Source of the DNA: Escallonia rubra
Taxonomy: Eukaryota > Streptophyta > Magnoliopsida > Escalloniales > Escalloniaceae
Assembly (NCBI GenBank): GCA_033065855.1
Contig: JAVXUO010000776.1
Location: forward strand, 36,979 to 100,978
DNA: 64,000 bases
Direction: 5' to 3'
How positions within the stretch are numbered: the first letter of the stretch is position 1; each line of letters begins with the position of its first letter. The notes beneath the pieces are model-generated. The model was given only the letters and a program-made list of their open reading frames with translations, was not told where the DNA came from and did no database searches. Shown here piece after piece: positions 11,389 through 23,400 of this stretch. The position numbers and the translations under genes are program-made.

Positions 11389-12211
11389 AGTAAGGTGGCA
11401 TGATTCAGGAAGAGGAATGGTGAATTTGTGGAGTTCGTGGCAGCAGTTTTTTTGTTTTTTTGTTTTAATAGCCATTATGCTTCGACTTCATTTGCATTTT
11501 CTTTCAGTTCTTGGGGCTATGGCATTGCCAAACACTCCCGCTGCAAATGGGGAGTTGGGATCTTTCATGAGGCCTACTAATATGTGATGAACGACTTGTG
11601 CTGTACGCAACCTTTTTGTAGCTCTATTATTGTGGTAGCGAGTTTAACTTGTGACACCTTCACAACTACCTTACCAGGGCTTGCCACGCCGCAAATCTTA
11701 TTGAAACAGAGGGGAGCCTTGGTGTACGCGGACACAATGGTGCAGGGTTACCGTCAGCTCATGCCATGAGGCGATGTTAAGTCCTGCAACGATGATAATG
11801 ATTCGCTTCAACTTTCCGCTTGATTCTTATGGTAAAACTGTATCTCCGTTTTGAATTTAGAGTGAAAGTTACAAATTTAGCGGTTAGTGATAGATAACGT
11901 CAGGTGTTAGCGAGTTCAGCTAGCTAGCTGCACAAGGATCGGCCCTTAGTGCCTTAGGGGCCTTTAGTGCCTTCGGGGCACCTAACATTTTATGGCTGAA
12001 TGATTTCGATCAACAATAAAACCAGCCGTTATTAATTGCATTTGCGACACGATCTTATTGCTTATATAATAGTTCGTGCATGATACATCCCGAGAACTCG
12101 ATTTGGGCCTATTAGTGCTTGCTTGGATCGATAGTAATAAGATCTTTTGTGTGTTTTTGCTTGCTTTTTACGGGTATGTGCTTGTGTCCGCCGCCACTCT
12201 AAATTTGGTAT
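11389..12211 (+). other. 3' UTR and flank of the hydrolase-like gene
   Basis: Sequence after the stop codon. An AATAAA at 12015-12020 is a candidate poly(A) signal; the true end of the transcript could be earlier. The 61-residue frame at 11584-11769 resembles no known protein. Confidence 0.45.
12015..12020 (+). terminator. Candidate poly(A) signal
   Basis: Canonical AATAAA about 630 bp after the stop codon of the hydrolase-like gene. Plant poly(A) signals are loose, so this is only a candidate. Confidence 0.3.
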
Positions 12212-12238
12212 CTTACTTATATATATATATATATATAT

Positions 12239-12372
12239 GGGAGCTGATCCGTTGCTAGCGCTAGCAGAGTTGCTAGCGCTGTTTTGCCGTTCGCTATATA
12301 ATATAGCGGACGATAATTTACGTCCGCTACATTATATAGCGGACCTGCTAGCGCTAGCAATGGATCACGATC
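12239..12372. mobile_element. MITE A in a (TA)n microsatellite
   Basis: Begins GGGAGCTGATCCGTTGCTAG. Its end, read in reverse, is GATCGTGATCCATTGCTAGC, so GATCCRTTGCTAGCGCTAGC forms the inverted termini. Length 134 bp, with (AT)n directly on both sides. The interior holds a nested palindrome (GCTATATAATATAGC / TATATAGCGGAC). The insertion preference resembles that reported for Micron-type MITEs. Confidence 0.75.
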
Positions 12373-12386
12373 ATATATATATATAT

Positions 12387-12568
12387 GGGAGCTGATCCAC
12401 TGCTAGCGCTAGCAACTTAACCCAAGTTGCTAGCGCGATCTGGCCGTTCATGGGCGAGAATGGACGGTCAGATCGCGCGCCACAACAACGAATAATGTAG
12501 CGGACGGTGAAAAAATCGTCCACTACATTATGTAGCGGACGGCCCAACAGCGCTAGCAGTGGATCACG

Positions 12569-12569
<1 letters not shown>
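12387..12569. mobile_element. MITE B in the same (TA)n microsatellite
   Basis: Begins GGGAGCTGATCCACTGCTAG and ends with the inverse CTAGCAGTGGATCACGAT. It is separated from MITE A by 14 bp of (AT)n and followed by (AT)n to 12602. Length 183 bp. The interior contains CCGTTC/GAACGG-type inverted segments and GTAGCGGACGG shared in sense with MITE A. Same family as A, but with a different middle. Confidence 0.75.
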
Positions 12570-12603
<34 letters not shown>

Positions 12604-12908
12604 CGTACTAAGTCATAACAAAAATCTGTTGTCTTACTTAGTACGCCACCGTCATTGAAAATACATCGTTGACAAAAAGTATGGTATTTTAGGCCAATGA
12701 AAGGGATCTATATTGTTCTTATTAGCAACTCTTTAAGAAAATAAAGAAATTCACCTCTCCACACCCTAAAGAAGTTTATTTTAGGGCTATACTACTTTGG
12801 TCTCACAAGTTAAAAGAGAATCTTTTTCTTTCTCACATTTTTGCAGTCGAGTTTTTATTTCAACCTTCAAGAAGCAGCAAAAAGGGGAAAAAAAAAAGAT
12901 AAAGTAAA
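12570..12908. other. AT microsatellite and unassigned spacer
   Basis: (TA)n to about 12602, then AT-rich spacer with a poly(A) run near 12887. No gene seen. Confidence 0.5.
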
Positions 12909-14097
12909 GGACAAATTACACCTATGTCCTTGAGGTTAGGGTATAATTACAGTCAAAGACATTAAGTTTTAAAATGTAACATACTGTGACCAAACACTTT
13001 TAAAATGTATCAGCCGTATCCATCCGTTAAGGTTCCGTCCAAAAAGTGTATTTTTTTTATGATGTCATCAATATGTATTTTTAAAATGATGATACTACCC
13101 CTTGTACTGTATGTACTGAATATTTTTAAATATTTAAATTCAGATTTCAAGCCTTAATTTAAAGTCACAATGTATCGCCTTGCAAATTTGTAAATTAGGA
13201 TTTTGTTGAAACCCTAATTTGCAAATTAGTGTTTTGTTTGCAAATTAAACTTCAAATTTTCTCACTGAAAAATTTAAAGATTAGGGTTTTAAAACCCTAA
13301 AATTTCTCAAAATAGGGAACACATGCAGTATATTTCATCAAAATTTCTTAATTGCATCAAAACCTTACGGGTCTCAATATGTAAATTAGGGTTTTGAAAC
13401 CCTAATTCTCAATCTGCAAATCAGTGAAATTCTCCTTAAGCGCTGGCAGCCCCCTCCCTTCACCCCACGCCGGAGAATCAGTCATTCATTAAACACGTCG
13501 TCTGTTCACAGCACAACCCCTTACCCAGTTCCCACCTCGTCTGACTTTCACGCGGTGGCTCGGTCAGATTGTGACCTCCGAAATTCTCGGGCAATTGAGC
13601 GGATCCATACACGTGCAGCCGGTTACCGGAGCCCCCAAATGGAAAGGGGGGGGGGGGGAAGGGGTGCGGCGGTTGGTGATATTTTCGGTGAATCTGTTGC
13701 GGTCTAACTGGATTGTGCCGAGGTTGGTGAGCTGAGCGAGTTAGGGAGGGATTGAGCCGGTGAGTTGGTTGTAGTCCAGCTCGAGATGGCGACGGCGACC
13801 GGAATCTGGCCAGAGATGTTGGCTTGGAAGACTGTGAGGGCATTGATACCCGGGGGGTAGGGGAGAGTAAACAATAAAGTCTTTCTTCCTTTCTTTTTTC
13901 TTTTAAAGATGAAGTAATGACATTATATATAAAAAAAAAAGGTTCCAACTTAGGGGCAGGGCAATAAAGTCTTTTCATCGAAACCGTTAGCGTTTTTACG
14001 ATTCCGTTTGGTCAACGGATACAAGTGTAATTTGACCAAATTATTATCCTTACCTGTAATTATATCCTAATCTCAGGGACATAAGTGTAATTTGCCC
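12909..14097. mobile_element. Non-autonomous MULE carrying an LRR gene fragment (Pack-MULE-like)
   Basis: Termini GGACAAATTACACCTATGTC and the inverse of its end, GGGCAAATTACACTTATGTC. Subterminal blocks (ATTAAGTTTTAAAATGTAAC; CCGTCCAAAAAGTGTATTTT) are shared with 2034-4571 and 3218-4555. No clean 9-bp duplication is visible at these ends, so the flank may have changed or the true ends may be slightly offset. The interior 13440-13880 differs from the other copies and holds an antisense leucine-rich-repeat fragment. Confidence 0.75.
13678..13850 (-). pseudogene. Captured leucine-rich-repeat gene fragment
   Basis: On the minus strand 13785-13741 reads LELDYNQLTGSIPP, then an in-frame TAA, then LAQLTNLGTIQLDRNRFTE (13740-13684). 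This matches the plant extracellular LRR consensus, with N, L, G, IP and L at their correct spacings over two repeats. Upstream in another frame (about 13846-13790) ANISGQIPVAVA is a further repeat, so a frameshift separates the two. The pattern fits polygalacturonase-inhibitor-like or receptor-type LRR proteins. One stop and one frameshift show it is not functional. Confidence 0.65.
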
Positions 14098-14575
14098 TTG
14101 AAGAATTCACTTTGTAGTTGGTCTTCCTTTCTTTTATACCAAGCGGGAGTTTTTTTATTTTTTATTTTGGCATATTCCGAGGGTTATGTGGTATTAGAGG
14201 CCGGCGGCTTAGACAATGCACGCCCAACCTAGGGGATTCACAAAAAAGGTAGTTTCTTGTGGTCAGACTTAAAGAAGGCTCAAACTAGCAACCTCAAAGA
14301 CAATATTGCAAGACGTTAGCAGTTACTCCTTGGGGTTGTCTTCTTCATTTCCCAAATCAATGAGCTTTATTCATTCAATCATATCCTAATAAGCGATTTG
14401 AACATTTATACTCGAGTATACAGTTTTTTTCTTCGTAAATAAACGCGGTGCTAGTTAGAAGAGGAAGTGTACACTTAGGAATGCATATGCTCTAGCTCCG
14501 AAATGTGGGCGTCTTTAGTTTTTACTACACGACAATTAGCCTTACTACTTTTGGGTAAAAACTATTGTAGACAGA
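14098..14575. other. Unassigned spacer
   Basis: Between the MULE and the Tat LTR; no gene or clear repeat seen. Confidence 0.4.
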
Positions 14576-15894
14576 TCATTTTTGTAGTTATTAATAATTA
14601 AATAATTTGCGGGCTTTATCATTAATTACAATGCATTATTGAGTCGAAGCTTAGAAATGTGACTTAATTAATTCAGTCCATATCAGTCCAGTCTAGTTGT
14701 TAAGCATCCACGTCATGAGGTCTTGTCCAAACTAACAATCCAGTCCAATTGCATGTCCAGTCCAGTTGCACATCCAGTCCATCCATCCAGTCCAATTGTG
14801 TCATTTCAGTCCAGTGTTACATGTCCAATCCATCAGTCCAGTCCAATTGTGTCGATCCAGTTCAATGTCTAGATTTTGTTATTTAATTGATTTAGTTTGT
14901 CTAGATAATTTTGGTCAATAATCTGTGAATTATCTCTGATGCAAAGATTGAATCAATTTATTTTATGGTTAAAAAATGAATTATCTCAGATCTGGTATAT
15001 TCTGCTTGTAAAATCAGAGATAATTACCGAAATTAGGGTTAGATAATGCCCCCAAAATTTAGAAAAAATATTTTTTAATTTATGGGATGAATCTGCCAGT
15101 TCTCAACTAACCGACCGGTTAATTAACGTTTGTCAATATGCAAATTTATAATTATTCTGACTTATCTCCAATTTTGCAGATTGGCATAACCCATCTTATT
15201 AGATTCTGCGACGCTGAGCACTATAAGTAGAACCTTAGAGCTTAGTTCAAAAGCTGATTCTCATTAGAGCTTACACACCATTTCCTTGTGAAGTGATATT
15301 CTTGCTCTCTCGAGAATTCTAGCGATCCAAACTCACTTTTATATAGTCTTTTAACCTTTGCATCATGGATCATTCATAGAGCATCTCCGAGTCTTCAAGG
15401 CAAGCTACATGAATAGGTAATCTTTACTAGTTTTCTAGCTTAGGAAATCATATAGATTGTCTCCCAGTCCCATAGTCACATTTCCATTGAAAAACAATAA
15501 AAAAAGTCTTTTACATTTCTTTATCTACGTCTAGGCTCGAAATGTAGATTACTTCTTGTAGGACCGAGCCGAACTATGGCAACTGGATACATAGGCAATT
15601 CGACCCCCGATGTCGAGTTCAAGCTAAAAACATAAAAATAATCTTAGGGTAAATTGTGTCATATCTTGCATGCTATGTGTTGTTAAGGCTATTAATTAGT
15701 GAAAATAAAGTAGAGATCGAAAGGGCGTGGCGGTGCTTAACACCTTTTCGCTGTGTAACTCCCCGAATCCATCTTTTGGTTTTCGATAGACTATTTGGAA
15801 TTATTTCTTAGAGTTTTTCTTATTTTCCCCAATTCTATAAGACGACGACTCCATTAAAAATCTTGAGGGGACTTTCCCGTGGCAGTTTGCCACA
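14576..15894 (+). repeat. 5' LTR of the broken Tat element
   Basis: Starts TGTAGACAG and ends GTTTGCCACA, directly followed by a primer-binding-site-like sequence. It is collinear with the solo LTR at 1975-9650 once that copy's insertions are removed. A TATA-like ACTATAAGTAG lies at 15222, matching the position of the motif in the other copy. No second LTR was found, so no TSD can be checked; the left flank is ACTAT. Confidence 0.75.
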
Positions 15895-16154
15895 ATGGCG
15901 ACTCCTCTGGGGACTAAAAAACTAAGATGACTAGACTTGAAAATTTTTAATTAATTGTTGGCCTTGTTGTATTTTTTCATTTTGTGGCGTTTTCAATATG
16001 ATATAATTGTGGTATTTGTGCTCTATTTCCTTACATCACACACGCGCATGTCTTACCCCAAACCACTTATTCGAGAGCAACAGTTGAAGCCCTTAGTCCT
16101 CTTGCGCACAAGGCGATATTTAGATTGTGCTCTCAATTCCATGGCCTCTTCCTA

Positions 16155-16505
16155 AAGGGACAACCAGACCAACCGACCAGTTTATCCATCAAGACGACCG
16201 GACAGTTAGTCAGAACGTTATCCTCCAGAAAAACAAACACTAACCCTACTGACAAACCGGCTGGTTTATCCCTTAGGATGACTGGATTGTAAGTCAGAAC
16301 CTTATCCTCAACAAGATACCTAGAAAAACAAACCCTAACCCCATTAACCAACCGCCTGATTTATCCATCAGTATGATCGGATGGTTAGTCAGAAACTTAC
16401 CCTCTAGAAATTTTTTGAGAAAACTCCCCAGAAACAAACCCTAACCCCACTGACCAACCAATTAGTTTTCCTTCTTGATAACGGGACAGTTAGTCAGTCC
16501 TACCC
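16155..16505. repeat. Degenerate tandem repeat in the Tat leader
   Basis: About four units of 84-106 bp. Each has an AACCG(A/G)CYGGTTTATC-like start (16171, 16255, 16350, 16456), a GATGACYGGA-type middle, GTTAGTCAGAA, and AGAAAAACAAACCCTAACCCC. The same ACTAACCGGC motif occurs in the LTRs (for example 6253-6290). Confidence 0.65.
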
Positions 16506-17159
16506 CCACAAATTTCAAAAATAAAAATAAAAAAATATCCCAAAAAAAAAGAACCCTATCGGCCCCTATTAGGCTATGAGCCAGCCATCTCGATCTCTGT
16601 GGTATGTGTAATTAATTTTTTGACAAGTTTTCTGTACAGTTAGGGCTAAACCTGCTTGGTATAAGAAGTCATTCAAAAATCTCTGACGACTCCAATGGCT
16701 GAGGGATTCTCACAGATCTCTGTTTGGTCCGTATTATCAGTGAACTCTAGAAGGATCTTCAGAATGGTTTCACAACTTTAACAGAGCAACAATCTCGAAT
16801 TTTTGAGGAAATAGACTGTAATACCCCAACTTAATCTAATTATGAGTTAGATTAATTAAGGGCATAAATGTAATCAATGGCATTATTTTTTTTATCGTTA
16901 ACGAAGTAATTAGAATAAATGAAGAGCTAATTTGGCTTTGGGGCCAAATTGTAATTTTGTGAAAGTATGGGGTCAAAGTGAAAATATGGAAAAGGTGAGG
17001 GGGGTTAAAGTGCAATTTTGCAAATTAGTGATGTGTGGCACCATGATGTGTCGTGAGGAGGAGGTGGAAAGAAAAATGAGTGAGCACCTCATGCTTGTAG
17101 AGAGGTGACTCCTTAATTTAAAAGATAAAGTATGGGGTTATGTGGGAGTGGGACTAGAA

Positions 17160-17330
17160 ACAAAAAAAAAAAAAAAGGAAAAGAAAGAAGGAGAATAAGA
17201 ACACTCGGCAGAAGAGAGAAACAAAGGAAGAAAAAGAGAAGAAAAGAGAGAAAAGGAGGGAAAAACAGGAAGAAGGAAAGAACAGGAAACCAAAAAAAAA
17301 ATGAACGAATGAATCAAAATGAAAGATGAG
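17160..17330. repeat. Purine-rich tract
   Basis: A- and G-only runs about 170 bp long within the LTR. They account for a Lys/Arg-rich open frame that is not a gene. Confidence 0.7.
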
Positions 17331-20324
17331 GTAAATCCCTTATTCCTATATTGATTTTATGTTTATTGTATATTGGTGCGCATCCATAGCAGGTTCATAG
17401 TATGTTGTGTGTGCGTGGGTGATGTGTGTGTGTCCAGCTGTGTGTGCACTTGCGAAGAACAGCAGCACAACGCTGCTGTGCGTGCGTTCCGTGTGTGTGA
17501 GTGCATGGCTAGGGTGCTCTGTGTGTTGATGGGGCGCACGGTGAGGGGGCTAGTGCCCTGCGGGAGCTTGAAAGGGGGAAAGGGAGAGGAAAAGGAAGAA
17601 GGCCGCAGCTGGTGCTGCTGCCGTGTGAGTGCAGGGGACATGGTGATTGAGGAAAAGGGAGAGGGAAGGTAGCGTGGGAGGTGGGGAGGGTGTAGGTAGT
17701 GTTTTTGTGTGTGTTTACAAATAAATTGGTAAGAGAAAAGAGGTTGAATCCCATGGCTGCGAAGTTGAGAAGCTCGGCAGTGAGGAAGAAGATGAAGTGC
17801 AGGTGCGTGAATAGTGTGGGTTTGATTCATTTATACATGAATAGTGACTGTAATAGTCACTAAAAGTGGTAGGGTTAATTCAGTCCTTTGATCGAATTTT
17901 TAAAAATAGTTAGGGCCATAATTAACCAAAGTGAAAAAAGACCCTAGCTATTTTTAGGAGACCTATATGGTGGAAAAGTTTCATATTTTTCCAAGGTCGG
18001 GAAGGGGGTGAACGGATGCGGGAAGTTTGGAACTTTACAGTGAAATTTAAAATATCAAACGATCGCGGTTTTGCGCAAATATTTTATGAGGACTCTATGA
18101 TGCTGAGAAGTTCCATTTCCCAAGATTTCGGGTCATTCCGAAGTCGTTAGCTATTTTTGGCCAAACGGGCTTTTAAGCGCTCGGTCCGGACACCGGTTTG
18201 GGATTTTTGGGCGAAAATTTTGTAAAATACTTTTTAGTTCAAGAATGCTTAAAATAGCATTTTAAAGCACTTTTGAGATTTTTCTGATGCCGAGAACCCT
18301 CAGGGGCATTTTGGTAATTTGCCACCCAGAGAGGGGTATTTTGGTAATTTTCCCAGTAAAGTTTTTCAAAAGACTTTTTAGTCCGGAAAGAGTTGTAAAA
18401 CACCTGAAAGGTTGTTTTGAAGCAGATTTGGGGTGTTGGAGTGGTAGTGAACCATCAGGGGGTATTTTGGTAAATTGCCGCATAGATGGGGGTATTTTTA
18501 TAATTTGCCATGTTGACGCCAAATTTTAGGGAACGCATTTAATTCAGCGTTCGAAATGGTTGGAAGTGAGGAATGATGTTAATACGTTGAAATAATGAGA
18601 TAGTGGCTATTACTAATGCGTTGGTAAGCTAGGTTAATGATTCAATTATTGGATCGGATTAACAAGCTGTCGTAAGACGCTATAAATGATTAAATGGGAA
18701 GGGGTAGAATTGGGAGTGCGTATATGTGGAATGATTTCTAACGAGCAGAGTATTATTTGACTAGGTGATGCAGCTCGTTGCGATCAGAGATTGCGAGTTG
18801 CTTCGGCTATAAGCCAATCAGGTAAGGACAATGCAGTTCTGATATGCTAATTCATTGTTCGATTAGCATGCCATGTTGATGACGTGTTGTTGAATTCTTG
18901 TCACTATGATTGGACACCGGTAGTCATTGTGACCGGTATATGCATATTTGAATTGTGCTGTTGAGAACTTCGGGTAAAATAAATTTTCTTGGTCCGCCCT
19001 GTTGATAGAATTTAATGAGGATGATGCGTGTCCTAGTATGCTATGATTCGATTCGATTAGCATACCTGAATTAGATGATGATATTGTGTAGGGGTTTTTG
19101 TGTGGTGGTTATGAGATGCCGGCAATTATTGATAGCCGATATCTCTTCTCTTTGAGAACACTATTGAGGACTTGTGGCAACTTCTCCCGAGTCCGCCCTA
19201 TTGTTGATGATGATGCTGTAGAGATCGTTGCGTTGTTGTTGTGAAATGTTGGCACTTATTGATAACCAACATTTCTCTTATGTAAGAACGTTGTTGAGGG
19301 CTTGCGATAATCTTCACCCAAGTCCGCCCTGTTGATATTGTCACGTTGAACTCTTGTGGTTAGGTCTGAACACCGGTTGATCTTCTGATCTGGTATTCCT
19401 TGTTGAGCTGTGTTGTTGAGGACATAATGTGGAATAAATTTTCCCTTAGTCCGCCCCGTTGATGAACTCTTGTTGCTTGGCTGTAACGTGGTTAGGGAAA
19501 GCACTCTAAATGAGTTCCCTGCTTGTTGACAGTGTCTCTTCTATTTACTTGAGACTGAGATGAACATCCCATAAAATGGGACATCAATACGAGGAGGATG
19601 GCCTATGAATTATAATCACTGGCTAAAGAGGATGAATGTCGCTCCAGCAGAGTCTGTCGTGTCTGGTCGAGTCGTGTCCGTCGTGTCCATGTGCATTGCA
19701 TTTGAATTTATTTTGATATTAATGATTTGTATTTCAATGATGTTTATCTTTATGACCTTGGATTTTGGGTTCACTTGCATAGTCGGTCAGTCAGTCCAGT
19801 CCATGAGGAGGTGGCAGTAATGCTGTTCTGTTGGGCCTTAAAACCGCTCAGTCTAACGAAAGAAAAATTATCGTTTGACAATTATGCTGATGTCAAAAAT
19901 TTATTGGAACTCTTAATTCATTTTTATCGTTGAGATGATTATTATTCCTCCGAGTCTCTTGAATCATTTGTAAACAATACTCCTCGTGTTGTCTTTACTG
20001 GGCGATTTGCGTTCATTCCTTATGTTGTATTGTGCAGACCATAAGGTTGATCAACGAGAACCTGCTAGAAAGGAAAAAGAAACAAGCTAGAAAAGTTGAG
20101 CAAGGGGATCAGTTGTGTGAGGTAAGACCAGCTAGGAATGGTGGAATAAAGATTGAGTTGCGAGATAGGTTGTTAAGAGTCCTACGACTACAATCGTATA
20201 TTAGATTGTAAACTTTCATGTTGTTTAAAGACTTGAAAGTCTTCCACTGCAATATGATGTATGTTTGTAAGAAATTTTTGTAAGGAAGCAATTTGGAGCG
20301 TCTATTAATGATGTATGAGTATCA

Positions 20325-20743
20325 GGATGTAGCTCAAATATAACTCCCAATAATTGGGGAACACCCGGCGAATCCTAGTCAAACTGGGAGATTTATGATT
20401 GTCTTATCAAGATTCTAAAAGAGTCTTTAAAGATTGTGACGTGATCCTCGAGGATCCTAAAACGATCCTGATTGGATTAATCCACAGCCTAGTCCTACTA
20501 GGACTCTCCTCCTACAGCTATATAAAGGGGTCTACCCCCCAGGTATGGGACAACTACACAAAGATACACAATGTGTCTTTCATGCTTTTTCAGAGTTATT
20601 ATCCTGTAGTTGCGCTCTGACTTAAGCATCGGAGAGTTCTCTGCCGGGAACCCCACCCGGCAGTCACTCGTTTTCTGTCTTGCAGGTCATCGGTCCAGGC
20701 TCGGGTTCCGCAAAGTACGCGGAGCATATTTTTAGCAGCAACA
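20325..20743 (+). repeat. 5' LTR
   Basis: 419 bp, ends TTTAGCAGCAACA. The first base is G where the 3' LTR has the canonical T. TATA-like CTATATAAAGG at about 20518. It overlaps a 19-bp sequence that is repeated after the 3' LTR. Confidence 0.85.
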
Positions 20744-20746
20744 GAT

Positions 20747-20764
20747 TGGCGCCATCCGTGGGAC
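20747..20764 (+). other. Primer-binding site of the LARD-like element
   Basis: TGGCGCCATCCGTGGGAC lies three bases after the 5' LTR, the expected place and form for a tRNA primer site in plant Gypsy elements. Confidence 0.7.
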
Positions 20765-22599
20765 CCGCTAGCCTAACCGACCGACCCCAAGAAAACCTCG
20801 GCAGTCTAGCCACCGATGGCCCCGCCGTCGTCAAACGGTACTGTCACGCAGTCAAAAAAAAAAAAAAAGAAGAGGAAGCTGCCGGCCGCGACTCATCGGA
20901 ACCACCGAATGGAGCGCTGCCACTGCATAGCGTTAAAATCCTAACAGGCCACCGCTGTCCCTTGAGTCAACACCGTAGCAAGGTGATCAACAGCGTCGTA
21001 TACCGTCAACGCCGCCGGCAAGAGGCTGGTGCCACGCGTATCAACAGGCTGCCTCACCATTACGGTGCCGCCTTACCGCCAGCTCACTTTCGCCTCACAG
21101 TCGCCGAGAAGGCTGCATCACCATTATGGCGCCGGAACAACCGCTTGTCCGGATCTACGCCGTCCAAAACTAAAAATTGACCGGCACCTCGCCTGTAGCG
21201 AAGCCAACGGTGTTCGTGAAGAAGAAAGAGAAAGACATCAAGCCATCAATCGGCGCAAACCGCCGCAGATAGCACAAGCGCCAATCGGGCAGCGCACCGC
21301 CACAGTCACCGGTGGCACCAATTCCCTTACCACCGCAAGTCTCTGGCACCATTTGAAACTGTGACGACGCAGTAGGCATCGTCGAGCAACACGCCGCCGC
21401 GGCCCCAGCGCTTTCATCATCGGCACATTCAGACGATGACGGCGCCTCCTCACCGTCGAGTTCAGATCTGGTCCACCTCGGCCGACGGCGTTCATGTCTC
21501 CGTCCAAATCCCAGACGCGGGTCCAGATTCAACTACCAGCCACTGTCATTGACCCTTCAGTCCTCGCGCTGGCGACGGCACCACCGCCATCCACAACTAC
21601 TCGCCGCCCCGTCGCGATTCAAGTCAACACCGTTGCGACCAACAAAGCAGCTCCGTCCGCAGCTACCAACCATCGCGAAGCCGCCACCAGTCTTCACGAC
21701 GCTAATTCCTCCTGTTACCAACAATGCTGTCGCAACTACGGCTAGGACAGTTGGCCGCATGGCCGGAGCAATTTCACAAACAACCAAACAAAACAAAAAA
21801 AAGGGAACACAGAAAGAGGAATACCGTCGCAATCGGCATAAACCGCCGCCAGCTCCACGCCGATCGAGTGGTGCACCGCCGCAGACACTAGCGTCATTCG
21901 TCCCTAAACGCCGCCGTCCAACCGGAGCAGCAACGACGGCACCACCAAGCGACCGCCGCAACAGCACCAATAGCTCCCTCATCGCCGAAACAGACGGCGC
22001 CACCGTCGCCTCACGATTGGCTCACCGTCAGCAAAGGCCACGCACACATCAGCCGTCTCAGATCTACCTCCAAAGGCCATGGGTTGTTCTTTGCGATGGA
22101 CGGCGCAGCTGCCAGATCTGTCGTCGCTTCTTGCAAAGGCACCGTCGCCTCCTTGTAGTAGTCAACTCCGTCTCTAGGCAACCTATTCTCTTGGGTAGAT
22201 GAAAAGACTCTAGTCTGTAATGGACGACCTCAACGGAAAAGCGACCGAATTTGGATCCAGGCAGTGACCGCCGGCAGGAACCAACTGCTCTGTTTTTTGA
22301 GGGACTGTAACAAGCACATATATCGGTGACCGGCTATGAACGGTCAAATGTTCACACCAGCGTATGCTACCAACGCATCTGGTCTTCTTGCGATTGGGCC
22401 CTACATATAAGCCGAAAAGACGTCTTTATATATCTACGCCTTCTCAAAGGCGGGAAGTTTCATATCTTATGATGTCAGCAATATTACGAGCTTAATGCCC
22501 TGTGCCTTCTCAGACAGGGGGGCTTCATAGTAGCGGCCATATTACGGGCTCAATGCCCCGCGCCTTCTTATTCAGCGCCATAACCACAAGTACACGTTG

Positions 22600-23400
22600 C
22601 TTCGACCGAAACCCTCGAGGGTATTTTTACGAGCTCCATCCGCCCCCGAGGGCGCGTACGACGAGAACTCTTAAGTTCCGTCAAACCCGCGAGGGTATCT
22701 GCATGAGCTCCGAGCTCCATCCGCCCCCGATGGCGCGTATGACGAGAGCTCTTAAGTTCCGTCAAAACCCCTGAGGGTATTTTCATGAGCTCCGCACTCC
22801 ATCCGCCCCCGAGGGCGCGTACGACGAGAACTCTTAAGTTCCGTCAAACCCGCGAGGGTATCTGCATGAGCTCCAAGCTCCATCCGCCCCCGAGTGCGCG
22901 TACGATGAGAGCTCTTAAGTTCCGTCAAACCCCCGAGGGTATTTGCATGAGCTCCGCGCTCCATTCGCCCCCAAGGGCGCGTACGACGAGAGTTCCGTCA
23001 AACCCCCGAGGGTATTTGCATGAGCTCCGCGCTCCATCCGCCCTCGAGGGCCCGTATGATGAGAACTCTTAAGTTCCGTCAAACCCTCGAGGGTATATTC
23101 ATGAGCTTTGCGCTCCATCCGCCCTCGAGGGCCCGTATGATGAGAACTCTAAGTTCCGTCAAACCCTCGAGGCTATATTCATGAGCTTTGCGCTTCATCC
23201 GCCCTCGAGGGCCCGTATGATGAGAACTCTTCTAAGTTCCGTCAAACCCTCGAGGGTTCCATCTGCCCCCGAGGGCCCGTATGATGAGAACTCTAAAGTT
23301 CCGTCAAACTCTCGAGGGTATATTCATGAGCTTTGCGCTCCGTCTGCCCCCGAGGGCACGTATGATGAGGACTTTAAGTTCCGTCAAACCTCAAGGGTGG
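22600..23400. repeat. ~80-bp tandem repeat array
   Basis: About nine to ten copies of a unit with GAGGGTATNTGCATGAGCTC, then CGCTCCATCCGCCCYCGAGG, then GTAYGAYGAGAACTCTTAAG and TTCCGTCAAACCC. The copies of GAGGGTAT start at 22616, 22696, 22775, 22855, 22936, 23008, 23090 and later, a period of 72-82 bp. There are no spacers, so it is a satellite-like array rather than CRISPR. Confidence 0.9.

Noticed and set aside
13478-13978. 166-residue minus frame as an intact gene
   Set aside because: It overlaps the LRR fragment in a different frame; the LRR consensus is split by a frameshift and a stop, so the open frame is not the ancestral one.
12909-14097. A 9-bp target-site duplication for this MULE
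   Set aside because: Flanks TAAAGTAAA and TTGAAGAAT do not match; reported without a TSD.
21549-22202. 217-residue open frame in the LARD-like element
   Set aside because: GC-rich, low stop density on both strands, with no gag or other domain motif.
22600-23400. CRISPR-like regular repeats
   Set aside because: The units are contiguous ~80-bp tandem copies without unique spacers, in a plant retrotransposon.
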